Below, piece after piece: positions 54,774-63,524 of a stretch of DNA of 64,000 nt. Location: the NCBI RefSeq assembly GCF_000373245.1, contig NZ_KB890754.1:55635-119634 (forward strand). The letters are read 5' to 3'. Under the pieces are notes generated by a model that did no database searches, was not told the DNA's origin, and saw only the letters and a program-made list of their open reading frames with translations. This DNA comes from Echinicola pacifica DSM 19836 (GTDB lineage Bacteria > Bacteroidota > Bacteroidia > Cytophagales > Cyclobacteriaceae). Each line of letters starts with the position of its first letter. Within the stretch, counting starts at the first letter, position 1. A program made the position numbers and the translations under genes.

Positions 54774-55286
54774 ATGAAGATAGAAAAGAACGCTTCCAAA
54801 GAAGAAATTTTTAAACAAATCAAGGACTGGTTGGATTTTAATGAATATCAGGTTGCCGCCGAGGACAGAGAAAGACCTTGGGGTGGTTTTTTTGTTATTG
54901 ATGAAAGCCAGATAGCTAAATTTAGATCCCAGTTTTTTGCTAGTGTGGACTTTTCGGAAGATCAACTTAAGCAGAAACTTAGCCCCAAAATTTTACTTGT
55001 GGGTCCTGAAAAAAGACTTTCCTGGCAATATCACCACCGCAGAGCCGAAATATGGAAATTGGTAGGTGGAGAAGGTGGCATTGTTACCAGCCCAACCGAT
55101 GAAGAGGGAGAGCTTAAATCCCTAGTCTTAGGAGAGGTCGTGGAGCTTGCCAAAGGCGAAAGACATCGCCTGATAGGAATGGATAATTGGGGTGTCGTAG
55201 CTGAGATATGGATGCACACCGACCCTGCAAATCCTTCCAATGAAGATGATATCGTCCGCGTTCAGGATGACTTCCAGCGGAAGTAA
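54774..55286 (+). CDS. Cupin phosphomannose isomerase-like protein
   Basis: A 170-aa cytoplasmic cupin. The frame opens at 54708, but the ATG at 54774 starts MKIEKNASKEEIFKQIKDWL and fits the family better. RPWGGFFVIDES and LSPKILLVGPEKRLSWQYHHRRAEIWKLVGGEGG resemble the C-terminal, type II phosphomannose isomerase domain of AlgA/ManC-like proteins, with His-His and Glu as metal ligands. A later G-E-R-H-R-L supplies another His. Relatives are often named phosphoheptose isomerase in databases, which I consider doubtful. Conversion of mannose 6-phosphate to fructose 6-phosphate fits the operon and completes the path from GH92 to glycolysis. Confidence 0.85.
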   Translation: MKIEKNASKEEIFKQIKDWLDFNEYQVAAEDRERPWGGFFVIDESQIAKFRSQFFASVDFSEDQLKQKLSPKILLVGPEKRLSWQYHHRRAEIWKLVGGEGGIVTSPTDEEGELKSLVLGEVVELAKGERHRLIGMDNWGVVAEIWMHTDPANPSNEDDIVRVQDDFQRK

Positions 55287-55330
55287 TCGTTGGATTAGTA
55301 AATGAAAAGTATGAGATATGAAATTATTTC

Positions 55331-55378
55331 AAAAAGTCTCCTGAGGAATTATTTCTAAGGAGACTTTTCTTTTTATTA
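55331..55378 (+). terminator. Rho-independent terminator after the mannose operon
   Basis: AAAAGTCTCCT (55332-55342) pairs with AGGAGACTTTT (55358-55368), followed by CTTTTTATT. The rest of the 355-base gap 55287-55641 shows no gene. It has a near-consensus -7 box, CATATTTG, at 55608-55615 that may serve the next gene. Confidence 0.85.
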
Positions 55379-55641
55379 TATCATCATCTTGAATACCTTA
55401 TAATTATTTGGACAGGTTAAAATTCACATTCAGCACCTTAGTAAGTACTTTTTTTTGGTATTTTGTGTTTATTTATAATTTAAAATTGCTAAATACTTTT
55501 TTTCATTATTTTGTTTTGCTTTTATTGCTTGGAGTAAAATGACAATGAGGCTGGTTGGTCATTAAATAGCTTATTAATACTGGTGGTTTTTCCAAGGCTA
55601 TTACTAGCATATTTGACTCTTGTTTCCCGAAAAGCAAAAAC

Positions 55642-58059
55642 GTGAGGAGTTATAAAAGTTTATTCATTTTTACCTTATTTCTTTTATCCCATCTATCATT
55701 TTCACAATCCTATGAAAGAACAGTGATCTATAAAGGGACGGTGACCGATGCTGGAAATAACCCGATAGGGTATGCAACGGTTTCTGTCAATATAGTAGGC
55801 AGTGATAGCATGGTTACTGGGGTGGTAACCGATGAGATGGGGAAATTTGAAATTGAGATAAACGCCGAAGGTCCGTTGGAGATAATAGCGAGACATATTG
55901 GTTTTGAGGATAAAATCTATCAGGTTTCCGAGGATAATAAAGGGGACTTGGGAAGGATTATTTTGACAGAAAGTGCGCGTGATCTGGAGCAGGTAACCGT
56001 ACAGGGAATTGGTCCTGTGCTGGAAAGGAAAGTTGACAGGTTGATATTCAATGTGGAAAATAGCATTGTCGCTTCATCGGGCGGGGATGCTTTGGATGTA
56101 TTGCAAAAAACTCCCGGCATTAGGATTAGTGGAGATGAGGTCAGCATAGTAGGTAAGAGCAGTGTCAAAGTGATGATAGACGATCGGCTATCGCCACTTT
56201 CCGGAAAGGATTTAGCAAATTACCTCCGATCATTGACATCCAACGATATATCAAGAGTGGAAGTGATCACTAATCCTCCGGCCAAATACGAAGCTGGTGG
56301 AAATAGCGGCTTGATCAATATTGTACTAAAAAAAGCAAAAAAAGATTATATCGGTGGGAATATCCAATCTTCTTATAGACAAAACACCTACCCGACAGGA
56401 TATCTCGGAGGAGGTTTTACTTACCAAAAGGATAAGTGGTCGCTTTTTTCAAATTTAAATAGCAGATTGGGATCCATTGAAGCAAACGAAAATAGTGTAA
56501 TTGACCACAGTACCCAAGTATGGGAAGGAGTTTCGAAAATCAGATATTTTTCAAAATTTGTTTCTGGACGAGCTGGAATAGATTATGAGTTGGACGAAAA
56601 AAGCACTATTGGCATTCAGTACCTTGGATCCACCAACAGACCAGACAATAATGAAGAGAGCTCAACCTACCTGTTTAATGCTTCCGGTGGACTGGATTCT
56701 TTATTGCGAACCTTGGGAAACTCGGATGAAAAAGCATTTTATCATTCGTTAAATGGACACTTCAAAACCAAATTTGACACCGTGGGTAAATCCATGTCCA
56801 TTGATTTGGATTATTTTATTCATAGAAATGGGTCTGACAGGGTGAATAGCACTAATGTTTTTCTTGCTAGCGGTAATTATATAGAGAACTCAACGGAGAC
56901 ATTTAGGAATACCTCCTTTCAGGATATCGAGTCATTCACTTCCGGGATTGATTTTGAATGGCCTACAGCATTTGCTGATGTTGAATTTGGCAGTAAGCTG
57001 TCATTTATAAAAAACAACAGTGAGGTGGGGGCTTTCCGTTTTCAGGAAAATGTATATGTCCTTGATACGGATCTGTCAAATGTGTTTAGGTATAAAGAAA
57101 ATACCCAGACCATATATGGAAGTGTGGGTAAATCCCTTCAAAAGTGGGACTTTAAAGGAGGTTTACGTCTTGAATTTACCCAGACTGAGGGAAATTCTCT
57201 TACTCTTCTAAAGACAAATAAAAATGATTATTATAAACTGTTTCCGACTGCTTACGCCACTTATACTCCCAATGAAAACCATGTATGGTCGATAAATTAT
57301 GGGAAGCGTATAAACCGTCCGGATTATGCGGACCTGAACCCTTTCCGTTGGTATCCTAATCCTTATTCCTATACAGAAGGGAACCCTTTTCTTCAGCCTT
57401 ATTTTATTGATAACTTAGAGCTGTCCCATCTCTATAGGAGCAACCTGAACACATCGCTGTATCTAATGAAGCTCAACAATGGCAGTGAGCAGGTCACCCT
57501 TATTGATCCTAAAACAGACATTCAGGCGACGATAAGAAGGAATTTTTTGAATGAGCAGATGGTAGGCATTTCCCAATCCTTTACATTTGATAGGGCTAGG
57601 TGGTTTGAGAGTTATTTGCAATATGATCTATACTATTCCCGCGTCACCTCCATGCTGCCAAATACGATCGATAAGCAGGAAGGAGCGGGCTTTTACTTTT
57701 CGATGGATAATACGATCTATTTTAATTCAGAGAAGACATTTCTTGGAGAATTGAATTTTTGGTATATCGCGCCAGGGGTATCCGGTGTGGACAGAATTTC
57801 GAAAAGCTGTGCTGTCGATCTGGGTGTCAAGGCTGTTTTATTGGAGGATCAACTCCATTTAGGCCTTGTGCTTTCTGATATTTTTAAAACTGATCGAAGA
57901 ACGATTGTAAGTTACGTGGACGGTTTAAGACAGGAATACCGAAATTACTATGATATTAGGCAGCTAAGATTATCCGCCGTTTATCGATTTGGCAACAGCA
58001 ACCTTAAAAGTAAAAGCAAAAATTTCAGCAATGAAGATGAGAGGGACAGAGCGGAATAA
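55642..58059 (+). CDS. TonB-type outer-membrane receptor with carboxypeptidase-like domain (OMP_b-brl_3 type)
   Basis: An 805-aa outer-membrane barrel protein. Start is a GTG at 55642 giving signal peptide MRSYKSLFIFTLFLLSHLSFSQ; no ATG lies nearby. Domains: carboxypeptidase-like regulatory domain (about 28-110, YKGTVTDAGNNPIGYATVSV), plug-like region (about 125-225, VLQKTPGIRISGDEVSIVGKSSVKVMIDD and ITNPPAKYEAGG), and a barrel of the outer-membrane beta-barrel family 3 type (about 375-780, INRPDYADLNPFRWYPNPYSYTEGNPFLQP). It is not SusC-like and has no SusD partner. In Bacteroidota such barrels often occur near peptide-exporting ABC transporters, and a decayed one follows here. Confidence 0.9.
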   Translation: MRSYKSLFIFTLFLLSHLSFSQSYERTVIYKGTVTDAGNNPIGYATVSVNIVGSDSMVTGVVTDEMGKFEIEINAEGPLEIIARHIGFEDKIYQVSEDNKGDLGRIILTESARDLEQVTVQGIGPVLERKVDRLIFNVENSIVASSGGDALDVLQKTPGIRISGDEVSIVGKSSVKVMIDDRLSPLSGKDLANYLRSLTSNDISRVEVITNPPAKYEAGGNSGLINIVLKKAKKDYIGGNIQSSYRQNTYPTGYLGGGFTYQKDKWSLFSNLNSRLGSIEANENSVIDHSTQVWEGVSKIRYFSKFVSGRAGIDYELDEKSTIGIQYLGSTNRPDNNEESSTYLFNASGGLDSLLRTLGNSDEKAFYHSLNGHFKTKFDTVGKSMSIDLDYFIHRNGSDRVNSTNVFLASGNYIENSTETFRNTSFQDIESFTSGIDFEWPTAFADVEFGSKLSFIKNNSEVGAFRFQENVYVLDTDLSNVFRYKENTQTIYGSVGKSLQKWDFKGGLRLEFTQTEGNSLTLLKTNKNDYYKLFPTAYATYTPNENHVWSINYGKRINRPDYADLNPFRWYPNPYSYTEGNPFLQPYFIDNLELSHLYRSNLNTSLYLMKLNNGSEQVTLIDPKTDIQATIRRNFLNEQMVGISQSFTFDRARWFESYLQYDLYYSRVTSMLPNTIDKQEGAGFYFSMDNTIYFNSEKTFLGELNFWYIAPGVSGVDRISKSCAVDLGVKAVLLEDQLHLGLVLSDIFKTDRRTIVSYVDGLRQEYRNYYDIRQLRLSAVYRFGNSNLKSKSKNFSNEDERDRAE

Positions 58060-58124
58060 CAAAGGAATTTATGTGTGTAGCTGCGCTTTAGATGGCCATA
58101 GCAAGGCACTTTATCAATAGCATT

Positions 58125-58562
58125 TGATTATTGGAACTAGCGGTAGCGGAAAAATAGCTATCATTAAACTCCCAAGAAGTATTATGAATGACTGACTCTG
58201 AGATTAAGGACAAAGGATAAATCCTCCTTAATAGTAAGCCTGACCTATGGCGAGATCTTATCAGTGCTGAGTTTATTGACAGATTCCCTCAAAAGAGCTG
58301 ACTAAAATTGGAGAAAATGGATTGGGACTTAGCAAAGGTCAGATGCAACGCATACTGATAGCCAGAGCAAAATAAAGATCCTGAAATAATTATCCTAGAC
58401 GAAGTAAGCTCAGCAGTAGATGCTGAAAATGAGAAAATTATTCATGAGAATTTACAGGAGTTTTTTAAGAATAGAACAGTAATTATTATAGCCCATAGGT
58501 GAAGCACAGTGAAAAAGGCGGATAAAATAATAGTACTAAAGGAGCGAGTTATTACAGTCTAA
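58125..58562 (+). pseudogene. Decayed ABC-transporter ATPase (peptide/bacteriocin exporter type)
   Basis: A relic of an ATP-binding domain. Walker A reads I-G-T-S-G-S-G-K (58130-58153), ending in Ile where Thr or Ser is needed. KYYE then T-D-S-E-I follow across a frame change (about 58170-58200). DLWRDLISAEFIDRFPQ lies at about 58238-58290. KIGENGLGLSKGQMQRILIARA (signature motif, 58304-58369) is followed by stops. KDPEIIILDEVSSAVDAENEK (Walker B) starts at about 58375 in another frame, and IIIAHR is ended by a stop codon (about 58485-58502) before STVKKADKIIVL. The stretch between Walker A and signature motif is too short, so there are deletions as well. The sequence style is that of C39-peptidase ABC exporters of Bacteroidota. 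The membrane and peptidase domains are gone. Confidence 0.8.
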
Positions 58563-58622
58563 TCAAAAACCAATTGGATCTTGAAATAGAATCGGATAGA
58601 TTCCAAATAGATGTATAAACTG

Positions 58623-59993
58623 TTAATTATTACTAAGAGACTTTGAATCCACATGCCCAATAATGAATTCTCCAATTTTGGCACCTTGGCGGACACCTTC
58701 TTCGATCGCATCACGGAAATGGATGCCTCCATACAATCTCGAGATTGCCGCCTCGTCAGAAGCTTGAAGAAAGGATTTAAACTTTCTGGCGGGCAGGCCA
58801 AAGTATTCCTCAGAGCTGTCTGTATAGCTGATAGTTTGATCAAAATACCAAGTGAGTAACACGGCGCTGGTTCGCGAGATCACGCTATGTCCACTGGTAT
58901 ATTCAGGGAAGGGTGGAGTCTGGAGGATCGGCCTCCATTGATTATCGATATATTTATTGATGGCCGTCTCGGGACGTATCCGATCACTATCGTACTTTTC
59001 TTCCCAGCAGCTAATGAATGCATCATGCAAGCCAGTGGAAACTAAAGCATGTGCCTCCAGGGTCTGGGCGAGGGAAAAGCCTGCCTTTAGAGCGGCAATT
59101 CCAGTGATGCTCACCCAGTGACCACCAGGACTGATTTTTTTTAGCCCAATAGCCATATGACCGCTATAGGATACCATAAAAGGGTTACAATCCCAGAAAT
59201 TAGCGATGAGCCTTTGCTCTGAGGTTAATTTTTTGGAAACACTGTGCACTTCCATCATTTGGGTATAGAAGCTGCTGGTGCTGTCCATATCAAAGGGTGC
59301 TGGTGGAATTGGCTTAAATTGGCTGAGGTCTCTCAGGAAGAAAGGCCGTATGGTTCGCCACTCCGGGTCAATCGCTCCAAGGTACGCCGGAGGGGTGGGA
59401 TACCAGGTTCCTACCTGCTCCGAGGGCGAATATCGTGGCAGTGCACTTAACTGAGAATAACCATCCGTTTTGCTATAGGCAATCACCTGATCGGCAATTT
59501 GCTCAGCATAGGATATGCTGGCTACCATTTCCTTTTTGCTCATCCAGCGGTTGACTCTATAGCGCTCCATCAATCGGCCCTTGGCTGCTTCGAGGCGTTT
59601 TCCAGAGGGCATTATAGCCTCTCCAATGCGAAGCATACAGTATAAGGCTGCAAAATCAGCTTTTATATCAACCTTCCCAGGCCTGTCGATAATCAGTGGA
59701 ACGCGAAAACTGCCAGTGAAATTATTAGGTAGTTTTACGGGTTTATCCAGAGCCATATATGCTCCCAAGGTGCTATAAGCATAAAATCTCGCCGCTCCGG
59801 TAGGAGCAGTGACATCACTTACCATGATTTGAGTGATCTCAAACAGGTTATCAATATAAAGCTGAACCTGTTCTTTTTCGCTTTGAGAAAATGCTTGTTT
59901 CCCGCAGGATAAAAGTACAACCAGCAACAAGCCGAAGGTTTTCAATAGCCTTGATGGAAATAATTTATCAGAATAAAGTAGGGAAAGTCTCAT
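58623..59993 (-). CDS. Vanadium-dependent haloperoxidase-like/PAP2 superfamily protein
   Basis: A 456-aa exported protein (signal peptide up to about residue 36, KQAFSQ). All-helical, with vanadate/phosphate-binding motifs of the haloperoxidase/PAP2 superfamily: KYDSDRIRP (Lys, then Arg-Pro), YTSGHSVIS with His369 (the first motif His), and SRLYGGIHFRDAIEEG with His425, the covalent vanadate or phosphate ligand position. The full set of Lys, Arg, Ser-Gly-His, Arg and His is present, so the site is intact. Whether it halogenates or dephosphorylates cannot be told from the sequence. Its ATG overlaps the stop of the upstream FG-GAP gene by four bases (ATGA), so the two are translationally coupled. 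Confidence 0.92.
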   Translation of the reverse strand: MRLSLLYSDKLFPSRLLKTFGLLLVVLLSCGKQAFSQSEKEQVQLYIDNLFEITQIMVSDVTAPTGAARFYAYSTLGAYMALDKPVKLPNNFTGSFRVPLIIDRPGKVDIKADFAALYCMLRIGEAIMPSGKRLEAAKGRLMERYRVNRWMSKKEMVASISYAEQIADQVIAYSKTDGYSQLSALPRYSPSEQVGTWYPTPPAYLGAIDPEWRTIRPFFLRDLSQFKPIPPAPFDMDSTSSFYTQMMEVHSVSKKLTSEQRLIANFWDCNPFMVSYSGHMAIGLKKISPGGHWVSITGIAALKAGFSLAQTLEAHALVSTGLHDAFISCWEEKYDSDRIRPETAINKYIDNQWRPILQTPPFPEYTSGHSVISRTSAVLLTWYFDQTISYTDSSEEYFGLPARKFKSFLQASDEAAISRLYGGIHFRDAIEEGVRQGAKIGEFIIGHVDSKSLSNN

Positions 59994-62900
59994 GGTTTTT
60001 GTGATAATTTATAGGCTTGAATGCCATAGTTTCCCATCCCAAAGAGAAGATAATCCTCTCCCTGACTGTGGAGAGGAAGGATGGATTTTAGGTCGCCTTT
60101 CAGACTTAGACCTGACTCCAGCTGGGATATATAACGGAAATTTCCCTGACCATCACCAAGGAGAACCTGACCATAATTGGCATCGATCACTCCAATTCGC
60201 AGTCGGGTATAATGCTGGTTGCCTCCCAGCACCAGATCCAGATTGCCATCTCCATTGATGTCATTGGCTAGAATGCTATAGATCGGAGAAAACTGGGCTT
60301 CTATCGGTAGGTTCCTAGGGACAAGCTTCTTGCCGGTGTTTTCGAGATAAATAGATTTGACCTGTGTAATGCTTAATTTCTGGCAGCTAGCTAATTGCTC
60401 CTCCGATAAGATGTCCGTGATGCTTGCATTAGAATAGCTTTCATAATCTGTAAAATTACTTCGCATACCATACATCTGATCCAATAGCTCATCTCTGCTC
60501 GCAAAGGGATAGGCTTTGCCTTGAATATAACGCACCAATATAGGGTCCACAGAACCGTTACCATCAAAATCCCCATAATAAATGGTGACAGGCTCTTCCT
60601 CGCTGGGGTTCATCTGAGTATTCATTCCTAAATTTCCCAATACTAGATCGAGGTCTCCATCCTGATCAAAATCCGCTGTGGTCATCGTGTTCCACAGGCC
60701 ATGTAATGCTTGGTCTAGCCATATATTGGATTGGTCGGTAAATTCCCGGCCCTCCTTATTGATAAAGATTTTTATGGGCATGCATTCCCCAATCAGGATC
60801 AGGTCCATCAGACCATCCTCGTTGAGGTCCAGCCAGCTGGCATCAGTGATCATTCCTAGATCTGCCAGGGCTGGTAAATAGTCTGCTGTGACGTCCTCGA
60901 AAGTGCCGTCGCCTAGATTTCTTAGCAGATAGCTGGGGGCTGGCTGAGGATACTTCCCGGGTACGATCCTGCCTCCCACAAATAAATCCTGATCTCCATC
61001 AGCATCATAATCTACCGCCGCCACCGTAGCAGTGCTTATTGGCATATCGGGTAGCGCTGCATCTTGGAGTATATATCCTCCATTGCCATCATTTATATAT
61101 AATCGATCTTGTAATTCCCCTTCGTAGCCAGAGTAATTATGATAACCGCCACTGGCGATATATAAATCTTCCAAATCATCCCCATTCGCATCAAAAAACA
61201 ACGCGTCAGAATCAGTATGTTTAGGGTCAGATTTGAAATGATCGGAGGGAAGGAATGCCCCGTTGGACTGCTGCTTATATAAGGTTCCGGCAGACCCTTT
61301 TGTTCCTCCAGCATACACCCATTTTGGTTTCTCTAAGGCCATGCTGCTGGCTAATACCGGAGCCGTATAGCTTGGCATCACTTGAAGGAGTGGTTGTCTT
61401 TTAAAGTCATTGACCTGGCTTTCCGTATATCGGTAAGGAATGGGCGATTCGGTAGCTTGTAGCAAAGGGGGCTGTGGTGCAGATGATGGGGTAGAGGAAA
61501 GTGTGGCTAAGGAATAGTCCATGGTCAACTGGGTATCTAGGCTGGGCTGAGCGAGGGTTTGGCTTTTTCCATCTGCCCAGAGCACGGTGACTGAATCCAC
61601 CAGGGTGTTTTTTGGGATGCCAAAATGAAGAATATGGCTCATGGAGGATTGAAAACCTCGAGTGGGCATTTGGACTTGCTCTTGTAAGGTGGAGCCCTGA
61701 AATAAAGTGATTTTCGCCCCTATCCCAGAGGTATTGAGTCCGCTCCCCTTCAGTTTGATTTTTAAGAAATGATTTCCGGGAGCACCAGAATTTTTATAGA
61801 TAGAAGGGAAGTCATTTAGGTTGTTGACGACGAGGTCCATTTGGCCGTCATTATTAAGGTCGGAATAGGCGGCACCGTTAGAAAAACCCAGATGATCTAA
61901 GCCCCATTGAGCCGAGCTATTCTCAAAAGCTAAGTTTCCCTTATTTCGAAATGAATAGTTCTTTAGTGGGGTGGAGGACATGCTGGTGACAAGATCGAGC
62001 GTGTCTGCTTTTTCTCTAGCGATCGCTTTCTGGAAATAATAGTCACCCTTGTATTTAAGAAAATCCCTATTGGTATAGTCTCTATAATAGCCATTGGTAA
62101 TAAAGAGGTCTTTGAGTCCATCATTATCGGCATCAAAGAATAGGGAAGACCAGCTCCAGTCGGTATTGGAGACTCCCGCAAGCTGCCCCACTTCACTAAA
62201 AGTGCCATCTCCATTATTGATTTGGAGCATATTCCTCATATTCTGATGATGAAATCCCTCCTGAAGCATCAGATGATAATGCTCGTAATTTTCAGGTCCA
62301 TAGAGCAGCTTTTGGCGCTTATTGTCCTCTGGCAGCATGTCCAGCGTGAATATATCCTGGTAGCCGTCATTGTTTATATCTGATAAGTCCAGGCCCATGG
62401 AGAAATGACTAATGTGTCCTAGGTTTTCCTTCATGGATTCTTGGAAGGTACCGTCTCCATTATTTAGATAGAGGTAATCATGCTCTATATAATCGTTTGA
62501 CACATAAAGGTCCAATAAGCCATCTCCATTAAGATCGGCAGCGCTTATTCCCAGCCCAAAGCCTAGGGAATTGGAGAAAATGCCAGCTTCCTGAGTGACT
62601 TCCACAAAATGGCCACCTTCATTGCGGAACAACTGATCTCCTGCTCGATCATGCTTTTTTGATTTGGCTTCCACGAATTGAAATTCTGTGATGACTTCTG
62701 TATTATGGTTTAGCAGATACATTTCCAGATCACCATCTTGATCATAGTCAAAAAATAAGGCTTGGGTACTATTATAGTTGCTGTTCAGACCATACTTACT
62801 TGCTTGTTCGGAGAAAGTAAGATCTTTATTATTAATGTACAATTCATTTTGCCGGCTATCGGCATCTCCCTTTCCAGAATAGCACACATAAATATCCAGG

Positions 62901-63304
62901 TAGCCATCTGCATTAATATCAGCCATGGTGACGCCCGTGGTCCAGCTATCCTTCCCGCTAATCCCTGCTTTTTTGCTGATATCTTTAAACTTAAAGTCTC
63001 CGAGATTTTGGTATAAGGCATTTGGACTCATATTTCCCGTTAGGAAGATTTCGTCTAATCCATCATTGTCCAAATCCCCCAAGGCTACCCCACCACCATT
63101 ATAGAAATATTCATAGGTGAGAATATTATTGGAGGCATCTTCGATCAATTGGTTCTTAAAGCTGATTCCTGCTTTTTTGGCTTTGATAGGGCTGAAGCCA
63201 AAAGGCTTTTCCTGAGCAATGGTGTTTATGGGAAGAATAAGAAGCGATACTAAACAGAAAAGGAGGGTGGGGAAGGAATAGGTGCGGGGGTAAATGTCAA
63301 GCAT
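59990..63304 (-). CDS. FG-GAP/VCBS repeat protein with ASPIC/UnbV domain
   Basis: A 1104-aa exported protein (signal peptide about 1-31, ending INTIAQ). I count about twelve calcium-binding loops of the D-x-D-x-D-G type, such as DLDNDGLDEIF, DINADGYLDIY, DADNDGLKDLF, DYDADGDQDLF, DFDQDGDLDLV and DINGDGNLDLV. These imply two beta-propeller halves of FG-GAP/VCBS repeats. Between them (about residues 510-580) is an ASPIC/UnbV domain (IKLKGSGLNTSGIGAKI, PTRGFQSSMSHILHFG, VTVLWADGKSQ). Related CRTAC1-like proteins often sit beside SusC/SusD genes and may bind carbohydrate or act in adhesion; the role is unproven. It is the first gene of a two-gene unit with the haloperoxidase-like protein. Confidence 0.94.
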   Translation of the reverse strand: MLDIYPRTYSFPTLLFCLVSLLILPINTIAQEKPFGFSPIKAKKAGISFKNQLIEDASNNILTYEYFYNGGGVALGDLDNDGLDEIFLTGNMSPNALYQNLGDFKFKDISKKAGISGKDSWTTGVTMADINADGYLDIYVCYSGKGDADSRQNELYINNKDLTFSEQASKYGLNSNYNSTQALFFDYDQDGDLEMYLLNHNTEVITEFQFVEAKSKKHDRAGDQLFRNEGGHFVEVTQEAGIFSNSLGFGLGISAADLNGDGLLDLYVSNDYIEHDYLYLNNGDGTFQESMKENLGHISHFSMGLDLSDINNDGYQDIFTLDMLPEDNKRQKLLYGPENYEHYHLMLQEGFHHQNMRNMLQINNGDGTFSEVGQLAGVSNTDWSWSSLFFDADNDGLKDLFITNGYYRDYTNRDFLKYKGDYYFQKAIAREKADTLDLVTSMSSTPLKNYSFRNKGNLAFENSSAQWGLDHLGFSNGAAYSDLNNDGQMDLVVNNLNDFPSIYKNSGAPGNHFLKIKLKGSGLNTSGIGAKITLFQGSTLQEQVQMPTRGFQSSMSHILHFGIPKNTLVDSVTVLWADGKSQTLAQPSLDTQLTMDYSLATLSSTPSSAPQPPLLQATESPIPYRYTESQVNDFKRQPLLQVMPSYTAPVLASSMALEKPKWVYAGGTKGSAGTLYKQQSNGAFLPSDHFKSDPKHTDSDALFFDANGDDLEDLYIASGGYHNYSGYEGELQDRLYINDGNGGYILQDAALPDMPISTATVAAVDYDADGDQDLFVGGRIVPGKYPQPAPSYLLRNLGDGTFEDVTADYLPALADLGMITDASWLDLNEDGLMDLILIGECMPIKIFINKEGREFTDQSNIWLDQALHGLWNTMTTADFDQDGDLDLVLGNLGMNTQMNPSEEEPVTIYYGDFDGNGSVDPILVRYIQGKAYPFASRDELLDQMYGMRSNFTDYESYSNASITDILSEEQLASCQKLSITQVKSIYLENTGKKLVPRNLPIEAQFSPIYSILANDINGDGNLDLVLGGNQHYTRLRIGVIDANYGQVLLGDGQGNFRYISQLESGLSLKGDLKSILPLHSQGEDYLLFGMGNYGIQAYKLSQKP

Positions 63305-63517
63305 TTTTATATAAATAAGGGGATATATGTGTCAGGGTAACTGTAGATCAATATAAAAGGAAAAGCAAACATTTGCAATGAGTTTTCCCAAAAAGAAAAT
63401 TGATACAGGGCTACTAAATCCTCGCTTAAAAAGAAAAATAGAATAGGGTAAGAAGCGGGGGATTAAGGAGAAAGTTAAAAAAATAAGCCCCCCGAGATTT
63501 CAGAGGTCCGGGAAGGC
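63305..63517. other. Upstream region of the FG-GAP gene
   Basis: 213 bases without a gene. The promoter of the minus-strand FG-GAP/haloperoxidase unit should be here, but I see no clear TAnnTTTG box. The right part holds the ROK gene terminator. Confidence 0.5.
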
Positions 63518-63524
63518 TTATTTG
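63480..63524 (-). terminator. Terminator overlapping the ROK gene stop codon
   Basis: AAATAAGCC (63481-63489) pairs with GGCTTATTT (63515-63523). On the minus strand the stem is followed by TTTTTAAC. The TAA stop of the ROK gene (63518-63520) lies within the first stem arm. Confidence 0.8.
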
